Shown: one piece after another, positions 1 through 10,899 of the stretch | How the letters are laid out: the number at the start of each line of letters is the position of its first letter | Numbering within the stretch: position 1 is the first letter of the stretch | Origin: Cenococcum geophilum 1.58 | Taxonomy: Eukaryota; Ascomycota; Dothideomycetes; Gloniales; Gloniaceae | Direction: 5' to 3' | Length of the DNA stretch: 64,000 nt | NCBI GenBank assembly: GCA_001692895.1 | Contig: KV748190.1 | Coordinates: forward strand, 583,645 to 647,644 | Position numbers and translations under genes: made by a program | Notes under the pieces: generated by a model | The model's input: the letters and a program-made list of their open reading frames with translations, nothing else | Told to the model about the DNA's origin: nothing | The model's database searches: none

Positions 1-301
1 AGTGCCAACATCCGGTGTTGAGAGGGCGAAGCAAGTGTTCTTTCGTGGCCTGACACACCTACCTTGGTGTAAGAAGTATATGATGCTGGCTTTTAGTCAC
101 TTGATAGAAGTTCTGTCATTCGAGGAACTGAGGCGGGTGTATAATGTTATGATTGAGAAGGAGCTAAGGGTGCATGTTGATTTAGAAGACGCACTCGAGA
201 AGATCGATGCTATAAGGCGGAGAGACCAAGCGTATACGGAGAAGAGTCTCGTCGCAGGCTTAGCTCTACCAGAGGATGAGGAGTCTAGTGAGGGTGAGTG
301 A
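1..301 (+). CDS. NRDE-2-like protein, C-terminal end (5' truncated by window)
   Basis: The reading frame is open from the window edge to TGA at 299-301 and gives about 99 residues. There is no true ATG start here, so this is the 3' end of a longer gene. The motifs 'RAKQVFFRGLTHLPWCK', 'MLAFSHL', 'LSFEELRRVYNVMIEKELR' and 'VHVDLED' resemble the end of the NRDE-2 family (helical HAT/TPR-type repeats; nuclear RNA-interference and RNA-surveillance factor that works with Mtr4/exosome in known members). The tail is acidic (EDEESSEGE). Family assignment is by motif recognition only. Confidence 0.65.
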   Translation, partial: VPTSGVERAKQVFFRGLTHLPWCKKYMMLAFSHLIEVLSFEELRRVYNVMIEKELRVHVDLEDALEKIDAIRRRDQAYTEKSLVAGLALPEDEESSEGE

Positions 302-1246
302 ATTGGGATAGTTTTGACATGGGAGTCCAAGATGGTTCAACTCAGGGCCACTACTAGCTACTTGCGGTCAGTCGGGTCAGATATTCACTTATCCTAGACT
401 TCCGTCAAACTGAATTCTCATCTCATGAAAGCTATGCAGTCGTTCACGGATCACTATCACAGTGATAGAATCAAGCGACGTAGGTGCCACGAAATGCACT
501 GTGTTTATGCTCTCATTAATGCTCGCACGGTTCATTAATAGCCAAAGCTGCATTATTAAAATGGCAAACGCAGACTGCTCTCGGGCCAAGCGCGGGGGAA
601 TAGGGCGCCTTGTTCCACGTGAGTTCACATCTCGTCTCAACCCCCGACAGCTTCTGTCTTAGCCCCAACAACGCCCTAGCTCAGCCCGCGCTCAGTCTAG
701 ACCGTGACGTCGGGTTATCAAATCCATCGCCCAATCTAAAGTCCTCCTCGTGCTGGATTTAATTTAATTGTACAGTAGCTCCATGTCAAAGCGTTGACGA
801 TTTCTAATATGGCATGCATTGGTAATGAAAGGTGTACCGCCAAAACAGCATCTTAACTGGACAAATGCAGTTAATATTGAACATATATCACAACCCTATC
901 CATGATCAGTCTAGTAGATAACCTTCTGTGACGCTAAATGTGATCATCGCTGCACGGTAAGCTATTACAAAATCCTTCGTGCGAAGCCTACATTTCACCT
1001 ACCGCCTTATTCAACTCGCGTTCCGCTCTCTTGTCTTCTGCATTATATAGCATCATGAATTCTTTCTTAATCTTCATTTGTGCTTTCGCCCCTCTGTTAT
1101 CTTATATGCTTTAATTGCAATTCTTAGGAATTTGGAAAAATTTTAACTTTATATTCCCTTCTAAAACCGGCGATGCCAGGAACCGTCACAGGCATAAGCA
1201 CCTAATACCAGCAATTCTAACATAATCACTGCGCCCAGCAGTCGTA
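302..1246. other. Intergenic, no gene recognised
   Basis: This stretch of about 945 bp lies between the NRDE-2-like gene and the broken lectin gene. Short open frames at 389-640 and 462-662 overlap antisense to each other and have no recognisable motifs. AT content rises toward 1050-1170, which may be the promoter of the downstream gene. No tRNA or repeat is visible. Confidence 0.5.
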
Positions 1247-2175
1247 ATGGCTGACCTAGACCAAAACACCTGGTGCCAAATGACCGAGGATAGCGTCAAC
1301 TTCACCCCCTCCCTCCAATCCAGCGGCTGCTCTCTCGGCATCCAAGCCATCGGCGGACAAAACGAATACTGGCAGATCTTCCCCGTGGCCAAGAGCTCCT
1401 TCCAAGTGCGCAGCCGGTCCGAAGGCCTGATAAACCAACTACCCGTGTGCTACTCCGCCGAACGCGAGCAAGACGCGCCCGTGCATGCAGCCGGCCGGTG
1501 GCGACGACAGCCAGAAATGGGACATCGAGCCTCGGGGCGACGGGAGCTACATGTCCGTCGACGTCAAGAACGGCTCTGGTTACCGTATGGACTGCCACCC
1601 GGGCAGCCCGCTCTTCACGAGTTCCGAGACTACGGGGACGCCTGAGCCCGCGCAGCATTGGCTGTTTTCCAGCCTGGCTGCTGTCAATGGTGGGGGCGTT
1701 TTCAACAACGATCACCGGTGCGATGAGGAGAAAGCCGGGGTTAAACTGGGCATTCTTGGGGGGGGTTTGGGGGGCTGTCGGCTTGGTAGGCGAGCCCGGA
1801 GACTTCAACATCTGCTACGACATCAACAGCTTCCTCGCTTTCTTCGAGAATAACTGGGGCGGGGTCAGTTACGACGGCAGGTTCGCTCTCCACCGCTAGC
1901 ATAACTACCACATCGACTGCTATCTCTAATCCCTCGTTCGGCCTCTCATCAGGCGCTGCGGCGGGAGTAGGCGTGGCGTTTTAGTGCTTTTGGCGGGAAT
2001 CCTCATCTTTATCCGTAGGCGGCGGGCCAGGCCGAAAGCGCTGCAGCCATGTGTAGTCCATGAGGCGGGCGTAGGAAAAGAGGAGGGACGGGATGAGATG
2101 GCAGAGAATTTGAAGAAGCCTGTGCATGAGATGCACGTCCCGCCGACGGAAATGGACGGGACATCGCGGCTGTAG
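1247..2175 (+). pseudogene. Ricin-B-lectin-like, single-pass membrane protein gene with broken frame
   Basis: The start ATG at 1247 opens 'MADLDQNTWCQMTEDS...', with 'SLGIQ' and 'NEYWQIFPV', typical of fungal beta-trefoil (ricin B, QxW) proteins. After about 1475 the homologous text ('GGDDSQKWDIEP', 'QHWLFSS') continues one frame over. This implies one extra base near 1473-1484, then further breaks around the G-runs at 1755-1775. An S/T-rich linker follows (about 1890-1960). A hydrophobic membrane segment plus a basic stop-transfer ('LLAGILIFIRRRRARPK', from 1984) and a cytoplasmic tail ending 'VPPTEMDG' complete the normal domain order. The protein would be a surface lectin-like or sensor protein with its N-terminus outside. 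The frame breaks lie partly in homopolymers, so sequencing error is an alternative to true decay. Confidence 0.55.
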
Positions 2176-2804
2176 GAGCTGGGTTATGGGGTGAAAGGAT
2201 ACAATTAGGGATTGGCGAAGAGCAGGATGGTGAAAAGGCATGTTCTCCTCCTGTTTTGGAAATAACAGCGAGAGCGATGGAGGGTCAAGTACTCCGTCCC
2301 TAGTGAGGGGTGTAGCTATCACCTCGCCATCACGTCTCTAAGGCGGAGCGCCGGAAAAGGACCTCATATCGTCATGGTGATGACTACCAATACCGTTTTG
2401 CTCAACCCCAAATCTTTGGAATAACTTCATGCTTCCGTCTCGCCGCTCTGGGTTGTAGTCACTTTCTAGCCCGAAGGTGATATGCGAGTATAGGAAAGAC
2501 AAAAATATAAGCATAACTGGAATCTAATGGAGTAGTAGAAAGATCGAATCCTCGAGCTGCAATGCTAAGTTCATTTAAATAGGTGAGTATTAGTAAACCT
2601 GCAAATTCTAGCCTCTACAGAATCTCTTGTGGTGAACACAAATCACACCGACTCAAAATCACATTCGAGTGTCCTGCCAATGCGACTTCGTATGTTCATG
2701 GTCCTTGCCAGAAAGCGGAGCTAGTCAGCTATATATACACATTTTATCAGCCGTCCCGTGCGACATATGGGTATCTCTACACATAGTACATCCTCTCCCA
2801 CTAA
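2176..2804. other. Intergenic between convergent genes
   Basis: This stretch lies between the ends of the lectin-like gene (plus) and PSD1 (minus). It would hold both 3' untranslated regions. Small frames at 2583-2786 and 2758-2973 carry no known motif and the latter overlaps PSD1 antisense. Nothing else is seen. Confidence 0.5.
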
Positions 2805-4620
2805 CTACTCACTCGTCCACCCGCCCAATGCCTGTCCAACCCTAACCCTCTGCCCCTGGCTAATCGTCCACCTCCAACCCCCCCTCCTCGGGCCCTCCAC
2901 ATACCCCTCATCAAAGCTCGGCCGCCGTCCCTTCGGCGCCTCAAAAACAAGCACGATCGTGCTCCCCAGCTGAAACCCCCCCATCTCCTCCCCGCGTTTC
3001 AGCGCATGACCCCCAAGCAACCGACTCGCGCCCTCATACGTCGCCTCCGCAAACCCCGAATGCGGTTCCCCGCGCGCCGCCGCCTCCTCCGCCGCCCTAT
3101 CGGCCGCGGTGTCGGTCGTCAACGAGTTCGTGCGCAGCTCGCGATCGAAGTTGATCTTAATGGACCCGACGTTCGTCGCGCCGACGGGCGTGCACGAGAA
3201 GAAGCCCCAGCGCCAGCGGCCGAGCAGGACGACGCGCTCGTTGAGTGTGAAGAGGCCTGGCAGCGTGCGCTGCAGGTACGGCGACACGCTGTACAGCTCG
3301 CCGGCGAAGTGGCGCCGGCTCTCGACGACCCACGAAACCGGTGAGTGGAAGCGGTGGTAGTCGCCGGGGGCAAGGTAGATGACGCAGTAGTAGAGCGCTG
3401 TGGGCGTCTTCGTGTGCGAGGGGGCCCACCAGGGGCGGGAGGCCTCGCTGAGGGCGAGGTCGGCGCGCACTTCGGCTTCGGAGGACGCGGCGGGGGCGGT
3501 CGATTGGTCGGTTGGCATTTCGGTCGGTATTCCGTCCTTGGGAGAGGGCCCGGAGAACAGATTCGGGAGGGTGTAGGAGATGCCGTTTACTTTGGCGAAC
3601 TCCTCATCTGCGCGGATGATTTCTTCGTCGCCGATGCGGTCGCGGCTTGCGCTGGGTTGGGGGGAGTTGGGGGACGAGCTGATGTTTGATGTCGGAGTGG
3701 GAGCTCCCGGGCTTTTGGGCCTGACGGAGCCAAGCAGGGCGTCGAGGCTGTAGGTGACGCCCTTCACTTGTTCAACTTCTCCATGTTCAATGGTCCCGAA
3801 CTGTATAATTCTGCCGTCCGCGGGGGATAACAAGGCGTTTGGATTGGGGTCTAAGGGTCGGGCACCAGGTTTTAGGGTGCGGTAAAAGAAGGAGGCAAGG
3901 TTTGGGTAGGCGTGGAGATCAGGCTGTGAGACTTCGGATAGGCTATAATATATTAGATGAAATATAGGTCGGCGAATCGATAAATCTACTTAACACCGAA
4001 TATCCAAGAATAGAGCTTGAAACCTGGCACGCGAAGGTAATAAGGTATTTCCAACTCATTAAAACGTCCCCATAACCTTGATAGAGCCTTCAATGGCAAC
4101 GTTGACATGNTCTGAACTTGCCTAACAGCATCGTCTGGTCAATTAACGGTCAGTATCGTGTGTGGGATGGTATATACCATGGACCACTAGGCCGTATCCT
4201 CTCTCGCTTCTTCGGCTTGCCTCCGGGTTCTGAATTGCTTCCAGATCCACTGCTCTCCTCTTCTTGTCTCCTCTGTTCTCGTTGTTGTACCCGGTAAAAC
4301 TGTAAAAGCCCTAGGAAGCCAATTCCCAGTCCGATCGGGATAGGCTTCCATTCAATCCTTGTGTTTCTAAGAGCTTCACCTAATCTCGACCGAAAGGATT
4401 CCTTTCTGTGTTGCTGTTGTTGCTTTTCGAATAGATGCCTCGATGATGTAAAGTTTTTCGAAGGTTGTGATATACGTAGAGTGGCATGCNGACCAGTGCT
4501 TCGTCGGTATTGTGCAAGGGCGTCGGTACGAAGAGGGCGAACTCTGGCTGGAACGGAAAGATAAACTCGACGTGAGCAGGCCGTAGACATGGCTAGGGCA
4601 TTACAAGAACAGTATATCAA
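2805..4620 (-). CDS. PSD1: Phosphatidylserine decarboxylase proenzyme, mitochondrial (PSD1)
   Basis: Three exons on the minus strand: 4620-4178, 4121-3990 and 3942-2805, with GT-AG introns of 56 bp (4177-4122) and 47 bp (3989-3943). The exons sum to 1713 bp, an exact frame of 570 residues. A second Met 10 codons in (4590) could be the real start. It converts phosphatidylserine to phosphatidylethanolamine at the mitochondrial inner membrane. Exon 1 gives a basic N-terminal presequence and a membrane anchor ('WKPIPIGLGIGFLGLLQFY'). Exon 2 carries 'RLWGRFNELEIPYYLRVPG'. Exon 3 carries 'LLSPADGRI', 'LAPGDYHRFHSP' and the self-cleavage motif LGST ('GFQLGSTIVLVFEAP') that generates the pyruvoyl cofactor and splits beta and alpha chains. 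A low-complexity insert of about 90 residues lies between 'YSLDALLG' and the catalytic core. Unresolved bases sit at 4110 and 4490. The splice joins restore family motifs (W|QVQ, GV-N-L), which supports the model strongly. Confidence 0.93.
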
Positions 4621-4954
4621 TATTGTACAGGGGATTGAAGATGAGAGCGTTATTTCTTGCTATGACGCCAATCTCAAGCGATTGCCAAGATATCGACATG
4701 GGGGTGGGTCGAGCTTATGCCAGATTGTGTGTGCCGACGAGAACGCAACGTGTGCATACTCGATCATAAAGTTATCCCCCTTGCCAACACCACCTCACGA
4801 CTACCTCACCACTCTCCCCTCGGCCATCGCACCTTCATGGCTCACTGATTGCCATGGCCTCCATCGCTCTCTTCACTCTTTGTTAGCCTTCTCTTCACAA
4901 AAACAACTTCCTTCACAGTCTCTCATTAATTTATCACTTTCTCCGCCCATCAAC
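4621..4954. promoter_or_regulatory. Shared upstream region of PSD1 and the UBL/HERP-like gene
   Basis: About 334 bp separate the two divergent start codons. A pyrimidine-rich stretch (4785-4945) directly precedes the rightward ATG, as is usual in ascomycete promoters. No specific operator could be named. A bidirectional promoter is inferred from layout alone. Confidence 0.5.
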
Positions 4955-7737
4955 ATGGACGAAGCGGGCGATCCGCAACCATCTGAGCAGGTCCTCATCG
5001 ACCTCAAGGTCCTGTCCCCGTCGACCGAGGTCAATGGCGACCTCTTCTTCGCAAAGATTCCGGCAGTAACCACTGTTGGTGAGCTCAAAATCAAGATTCG
5101 GGATGAGTTAGCTACGCGGCCCGCCGTTGAGCGCATGCGATTAATCTATAGAGGCCGGGTAATGGCCAAAGACACAGACAGCATGTTTGACGTCTTTGGT
5201 AGAGACAATGTATATATCTCTCGGACCTCCTATATCATCTATGCTAATCATCCGAGCAGATCCAGCGGTCTACCGAGCAAAGCTTGCATCTCGTGCTTCG
5301 TGAATTCGGGCACTCAACCCATCCCAACACCAGCACCTCGTCAACGCCTGCACCTCGGAACTCAGCAACTCCTGCGCCTCGGTCATCAACTGCACCTCCA
5401 AATCCATTCCGAACCGGCCCTCCTTCGCCGGCAGCAGGAACGTCAGTACCGCCGCAAACAAACCCTTTCCGAGCTCCACCACAGGCACGGCCAAACTCGA
5501 CACCCCATCTCCCGCACATACATCAAAATCCCTTCCCACATGCCCCGCAATTCCCGCCACAAGGATTTCCATTTGCGATGAACCCAGAACAGGGTGCTCC
5601 GCATCTGCACCTTCCTCCAGAGTTCAACAACATCTTACAGCAGCAATTTGCACAAGCCGCACAGGTGCACGCTGCGCATGCTCACAACGGAGCTCACCGA
5701 CATATGCATCCGCCACAGGGTCAACAGAATGGAGTACCCGAAGGAGGGACTGGCAATGGTACAGGAGAAACTGCCGCGCGAAACGCATTCCAGGAGTTAG
5801 TGGCCCAGCAGCAGCAACAAAGAGCTGCTGCAGGTTCGCGAGGTGTCGGAACAAATGGAGAGAGAAGATCGCCTAGCGAGAATAGAGATCAGGCTTCTGG
5901 CGAGTCTAGAGGACAGCCAGGATTACAGCGGGGATTGGGCAACCTTCCTCCAAACTCTTCTAGCACGATTAGGCATGAAGGAATTGGTCCGAACGGCGAG
6001 CGCTGGACTATGACTATTAACAACACCAACGTTACGCTTCCTGAACAGCGAGCTGGCGTTCCGCAGCCGCAGAACATCCACCGTTTGTTCCCCTATCCTC
6101 CTAACTTCCAGGCTCCTTTCGGTCGAACTGGAACGCCACCAGTGGGCACTCCATCACCATCCATTTTCAACAATGGAGCCGCTAGACCAGCCCATGTGAC
6201 AACTCACATGATTGACCGGGAATTAGTTCGAATACGGACAAGCTTACAGGGAGCCCAGCGAGAGATGGAGAATGTTAGGATGCTTGTACAGGGACCTTCA
6301 GGCGAGATCACAGCAGACGGTGCAACTACCGGAACATCACCGCCTACTTGGCGCCACGACCAAATCCGACGACATGTGGACAATCTAATGCAAAATCTCG
6401 AACAACTGCAAACAGGCCTGAATTCTTTAGTGGCCGATCCCGATTTAGCCCGCAACAGAGATGTGGTCTCATTACAAATGTTGAACAATAGCCTAAGAAC
6501 ACAGGCCGGAGGTCTTCTCGAGAGCATTGACCGTCTGCGCCCTGGGAATACGGTAACTGCAACTACGAACGGCACAACTTCATCAAACAATACATCAACT
6601 ACAGGGACAACCAGTGAGGGTGCAACAGGGGGGACGCGTACACAAGCACAACAGCAAGCACAACAGCAAGCACAACAGCAAGCAACGAGGAGCACACCAA
6701 GCACGCGAACATCGAATGCACCTAGCCCCGAATTCTTCATTCTCTCCGGGCCTCAGGGTCCTGTTGGCGTTCTCTTCGACGAACGAGGCGCTTACACCAC
6801 AGCCCCTTTCGCTCCTACCATCTCTTTCGACGCCTTCAACCAGCAGTTTGTCGCAAACCGCCAAATTCTCGCCGCGCTCGGCCAGCAGATGGCGCAACAC
6901 CACCAACAGCCCTTCGCCCCGCCTCTGCACCCCAACCAGCCACACCAGGCCCAGAACGCCAACCCGGCTCCCGGTGCCGCACCAGCTGCCCCAGGCGCCG
7001 CAGTCCAACCGGGCCAACCCGCCGCGCAAGCGCAAGCACAAGCCCCAGTGCAGCCACAGAACGACCGCATGGTCGTCGCCGCCGGCCACCTCTGGCTGCT
7101 CTTCAAGCTCCTCTGCTTCATCTACCTCTTCGCCGGCGGCAGCGGCTGGCGCAGACCGATCATGATGTGCGTCGCAGGCGCGGTCGTCTATCTCGCACAG
7201 CTGGGCCTGTTTGAGAACCAGTTCGAGCGGCTGCGCAGGCATTTCGAGGCGCTGTTGCCACTGCCGGAGAGGGAGCGGCAGCCGCCGAATCCGCAGCAGG
7301 CTAATGGGCAGGGTGGTGGTGCTGGGCGGAGCGGTGCTGGGCAGGGAGCGGACGCTGCCAGGATGCCGACGCCGGAGGAGGCAGCGAGGCGGCTCGTGAG
7401 AGAGCGGGATGATCGCGAGAGAGGGTGGCTGAGGGAGAGGGTGAGGGTTGCGGAGCGCGCGGTGGCGCTTTTTGTGGCGAGTTTGTGGCCCGGGTTGGGG
7501 GAGAGGATGGTCCAGGCAAGAGAGGATAGGATCAGGGCTGAGAGGGAGGAGGAGAGGAGAATGGTGGAGGAGGATCAGGCGAGGGTGGAGGGGGAGAGGG
7601 AGGCAAGTGAGCAGGAAGAAAAGGATAAGGAGAAAGTTGAGGTGGAGCAAAATGCGGAAGGTGAATCAAGTGGCGGCAAAGGAAAGGGGAAAGAAAAGGT
7701 TGAGTTGCCTAAGGCAGAGACAGAGGCGGAGGCTTCA

Positions 7738-7769
<32 letters not shown>

Positions 7770-7818
7770 GTCTGGGTCTGGGTCCAGCGCGCCTTCTGGT
7801 CTGGCTTCTGCAGATTGA
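4955..7818 (+). CDS. Ubiquitin-like domain, two-pass membrane protein (HERP/Usa1-like ERAD scaffold)
   Basis: Two exons, 4955-5209 and 5260-7818, flank a 50-bp GT-AG intron with a gctaat branch site; the total is 937 residues. The join restores 'VFGRDN|IQRSTEQSLHLVLRE', the normal end of this ubiquitin-like fold. The UBL spans about residues 12-100. A long Pro/Gln/Ala-rich low-complexity region follows, with polyQ near 5805-5822 and 'AQQQAQQQ' near 6650-6680. A hydrophobic hairpin at about residues 688-735 ('HLWLLFKLLCFIYLF' and 'MMCVAGAVVYLAQLGLF') gives two membrane passes. A highly charged helical tail (many R/E) and a terminal Gly-Ser repeat end the protein. The order UBL + two membrane segments fits HERPUD1/yeast Usa1, scaffold of the Hrd1 ubiquitin ligase in ER-associated degradation. 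The start at 4955 is preferred over upstream in-frame codons because the UBL begins right after it. Confidence 0.75.
7738..7792 (+). repeat. Hexanucleotide (ggttct/gggtct)n encoding Gly-Ser repeat
   Basis: About eight near-identical hexamers encode alternating Ser-Gly at the C-terminus of the UBL/HERP-like protein. Such runs change length by slippage, so the tail length may vary between strains. Confidence 0.8.
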
Positions 7819-8629
7819 GCTCACTATTTTGGATAATGATGGTCACAGTGCTGCGTTGTTTACGGCAGAGTAATTCTATCTAGTGGGGTTGGAGGATACA
7901 GCATTGTGACCTGTTTCCGCAGTGCATATGTACGATAGTCACGTCCAGTTGAAAAAATTACCGCCTCTTTGAATAACGACGAAGTCTCCAAGAACCTGTG
8001 AGGTGCATAACAAATTGGATTCTTTCCTTACGCCATTTCGTCTTCACGTTGCGCGGATAGATAGGTACTGCTATTCCCTCCGAAGCCCTTGTTCCTCTTA
8101 AATTCCAGTGTGCAGAAAATAGTCGTCTCCTGAGACGAATCGTGGTGCAATTCAAGCTGATAACGTAAACGGAAGCGCCCACAGTAACATCCCCCCCTGC
8201 GTTACCGGACACCCCTCGTAACCGGACAAACCATAGGTACTCTGCGGGAAGACCACTACAACAATTCAACCCAACCTAGTCTTGATAGCGCATATACATG
8301 CAAATATTATTACGCCATTTCTTATCTCATTTCTTTCCTTTATTACGAGATTCTTGGTGCCTCCGTTGTAGTTTACGCGATCTCGCGCACATGCACTCTG
8401 AAGCCTCAAACTCTGCAAGCCACGTACGCTATGAATTTAGGGATCTATACTTTCGCAGACCTTCTATAATATGAATATCAACTTAATCAAACTTCTGGCA
8501 CGTCTACTAGCCCTTATAACAATGTGCGCTCTTATGGGAAGCATTTTAATGATTTACGCCACAGGGAGAAGGTACCTCTTCTTGGCACTCGGACATTGAT
8601 AAGCCACACAGCCACAGCTGTGGCGAGAC
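7819..8629. other. Intergenic edge of the repeat island
   Basis: Downstream region of the UBL gene leading into the RIP island. It contains a dispersed repeat at 8165-8290 (annotated separately) and AT-rich sequence from about 8290. A perfect short palindrome, gccacagctgtggc, lies at 8611-8624. A minus-strand open frame at 7958-8269 overlaps the repeat and shows no family motif, so I do not call it a gene. Confidence 0.5.
8165..8290 (-). repeat. Dispersed repeat copy 1 (inverted relative to 50850-50967)
   Basis: Read on the minus strand it shares with 50850-50967 the run 'atgcgctatc', then 'ttcccgcagagtacct', 'ggtttgtccggtta' and 'ggggtgtccggt', ending near 'gatgtta'. Two copies in opposite orientation flank the island about 42 kb apart. 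The tandem 'gtccggtta/gtccggta' motif looks like a transposon terminal repeat; that is inference. It is only lightly mutated. Confidence 0.65.
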
Positions 8630-9121
8630 GCTCTACAATGATACCTAGTCTATATAGCTACCGTTTTCTAACCCGTTTGTTAGGCCATAGTATTATTACC
8701 TAGGGTAAAAGTAGACGGGACGTTTAGCTTACTAACCTTATCCTTATTAAACTGGAGAATAAAGGGCCTAAACTAGACAAGCTAGCGCCGTATATAATTA
8801 TATTAATAATATAAGGAAAGTAGAATTAACACGGTAAGGTTAAGTATATAGGCTGTATACGTAATACTAACCCTATTCTCTGCCCTTTCTCTATAATAGC
8901 CTTTTACTTCTTTAACTACTAAGGCAAAGACGGCGCTAAGAGCTTCCTATTCTTTTAGTAGCTAGAGGACTACTATAACCTATACATCTTCCCTAGTAGC
9001 ATTAAAGTACCGTAATAGCCGTTAAGCTATTATACGCAGTTTAAATAGAATAAGAAGATATTTTAGGGGGTAGGAATTCACTTAAAGGAGAAGACCTATA
9101 GCGCCTATAAGTAGAGCGTTC
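8630..9121 (+). pseudogene. Crypton tyrosine recombinase, 5' piece (RIP-mutated)
   Basis: The plus frame, reading through stops, gives 'LYSYRFLTRLLGHS', 'KLENKGPKLDKLAPYIIIL', 'NPILCPFSIIAFYFF' and 'FQGVGIHLKEKTYSAYK'. This is the catalytic half of the tyrosine recombinase found in fungal Cryptons with a GCR1-like C-terminus. The His-x-x-Arg catalytic area is at about 9095-9115 and is already mutated (HSAR-type motif reads YSAY). The frame stops at gypsy A and resumes at 17143. The true 5' end of the element was not located; the text before 8630 is not recognisable. Confidence 0.7.
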
Positions 9122-9542
9122 TGTTACAAACGCTTTAAGTACAATGTTACGACTACTTAGAGAAGAGTCGGAAGAAGCTAGTTGGTTAATACAAGCACGG
9201 TCTAGGATGGAACCCGTAGAACTATATAACAAAAAATGGTAAGCAAGTCACATGATATTATACGCAGTATACGCGGTATACGATATATACGACACGTACC
9301 TTACGTACAACACGTATATCACGTATAAGGAGGATTTTATAGGAGTATAGTTGTGTATTTAAGGACCCTCAGTCCCTACCTAGATAGTTTCTTCCTTATA
9401 GTAATTCTTAGAATATAATTAGAGTTAATCTATTAGGCAACCACTCCACCAGTTATTATTACGTTGTTAACTTACTTGTAATACCTATATACCTAGCCCA
9501 TTAACAAGTCTACCGTAGTTCCTACTACAAGGCTCCGTTATA
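9122..9542 (+). repeat. 5' LTR of gypsy A
   Basis: 421 bp, starting tgttacaaacgctttaag and ending ctccgttata (the 3' copy ends ttaca). It matches 16717-17137 throughout with mostly C/T and G/A differences. It contains a palindromic cluster of gtatac/acgt motifs at about 9260-9320. Confidence 0.92.
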
Positions 9543-9582
9543 CAATTACTACCATAGTTACGGTTTTAATAAGTCAAATAAC

Positions 9583-10800
9583 ATGCCACCAAAAGCAGCT
9601 ACTACGACGCCATTAACGGCAGCAACTACTTTAAGGTTAAGTGGAGATACAAGTATATAAGATACTAACTCACAAACAGTTACGGTTAGGCAGTTACAGA
9701 AAATTGTTAATAGGTTAAACGAGAACAACTAAACACTTAAAGAAAGACTTAATGGGATTAGAGCAGTAAAGGTTAAGTTACCTTTAATTAAACGATTCTT
9801 AGGGGATAGATTAAAGCTTAAAGGATTCCTAATATAAATGCATTTTAAAGTCATACAAGAAGGGGCTAAGTTAGCCATAATAATGGATTAGATAGCCTAC
9901 GCAGGACTATTTCTAACGGGTTAGGCACTAGAATAGTTTAAACCCTACTTAACGGAAATATAGACTAACGGAATAACTACTACTAATTAAGAGGTACAAT
10001 TTGTGTTTTCTAGCTAGGTAGGATTCGCGGAACGATTAATACAGATATTTAGGGACCTAGAAGCAATAACTATAGTAGAGAGAAAGCTTTAGGACCTAAC
10101 GTAGTAAACTTTAGTAATTAAGTATATAATATAGTTTTAAACACTTACTATATAGGTCGAATGGAATAATAAGGCGCTTATGGCACAGTATAAATAGGGA
10201 CTTAAGGCTAAAGTCCAGGACGTAATTATTCTAATGGAAGATGCGGATACCCTAAGGAAATTAATAGATTAAGCGATTAAGATTAATAATAGGATCTTCT
10301 AAAGGGAACAGGCTAAGAGAGGCTAGGATAGAGTTTTATAGTTATATAAGACGTAGAGCACGTAATAACCTAAGCTAAGTTAGAAACTATAGTATAGCGC
10401 AGAGCTAATAGACCTAAGTGGTACTAAAGAAACCTATAAGAGATAGAGTAAAAAACTATGGAAACCTAGAGGTTAAGGATTAAGTAATTATAGAACTAAG
10501 GAGTATAGGCTAAACCAAGGATCTTAATAGCAGAAGACGTTTAAGCGGACTCTATAGTAAAAGCAATGGTTTAAAGACGGAGCTTACATAAATTGCGGAA
10601 AATAGGGTTATTTCGCTAGAGACTATAGAAGTGGTTAGAGTTATTATATAGTAAAGGGAACTAGACTAATAGTATGTGATATATACGTATAGAGGGATAA
10701 TAGTACACTATAAGGAACAAAAGAATGTTTAATTAGAAGTTTTGCGTTTTATTATAATAACGTATACTAAATTTATAAAGACGCTAAGTATAGTGCAAGC
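9583..10800 (+). pseudogene. gag of gypsy A (RIP-mutated)
   Basis: ATG at 9583 ('MPPKAATTT'), 40 bp inside the LTR. It continues with the capsid-like text 'KLKGFLIQMHFK' and 'IFRDLEAI', and a CCHC zinc knuckle at about 10591-10628 ('NCGKQGYFARDY', Cys and His partly lost). Stops are TAG/TAA at former Gln/Trp codons. The same frame is seen in B and E. Confidence 0.8.
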
Positions 10801-10899
10801 TATTGGCCATAAGAGCTAGAGTTAAAGGGACTTAAAGGAACTAAAGAGTTAGATAAAGAATAAGATCGACTTTATAAGCTAGATTAAGATATTATAGTA

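Noticed and set aside
2583-2786. 67-codon plus frame between the lectin-like gene and PSD1
   Set aside because: Short, no motif, and no related frame nearby.
6595-7650. 351-codon minus-strand frame
   Set aside because: Antisense shadow of the low-complexity, GC-rich part of the UBL/HERP-like gene.
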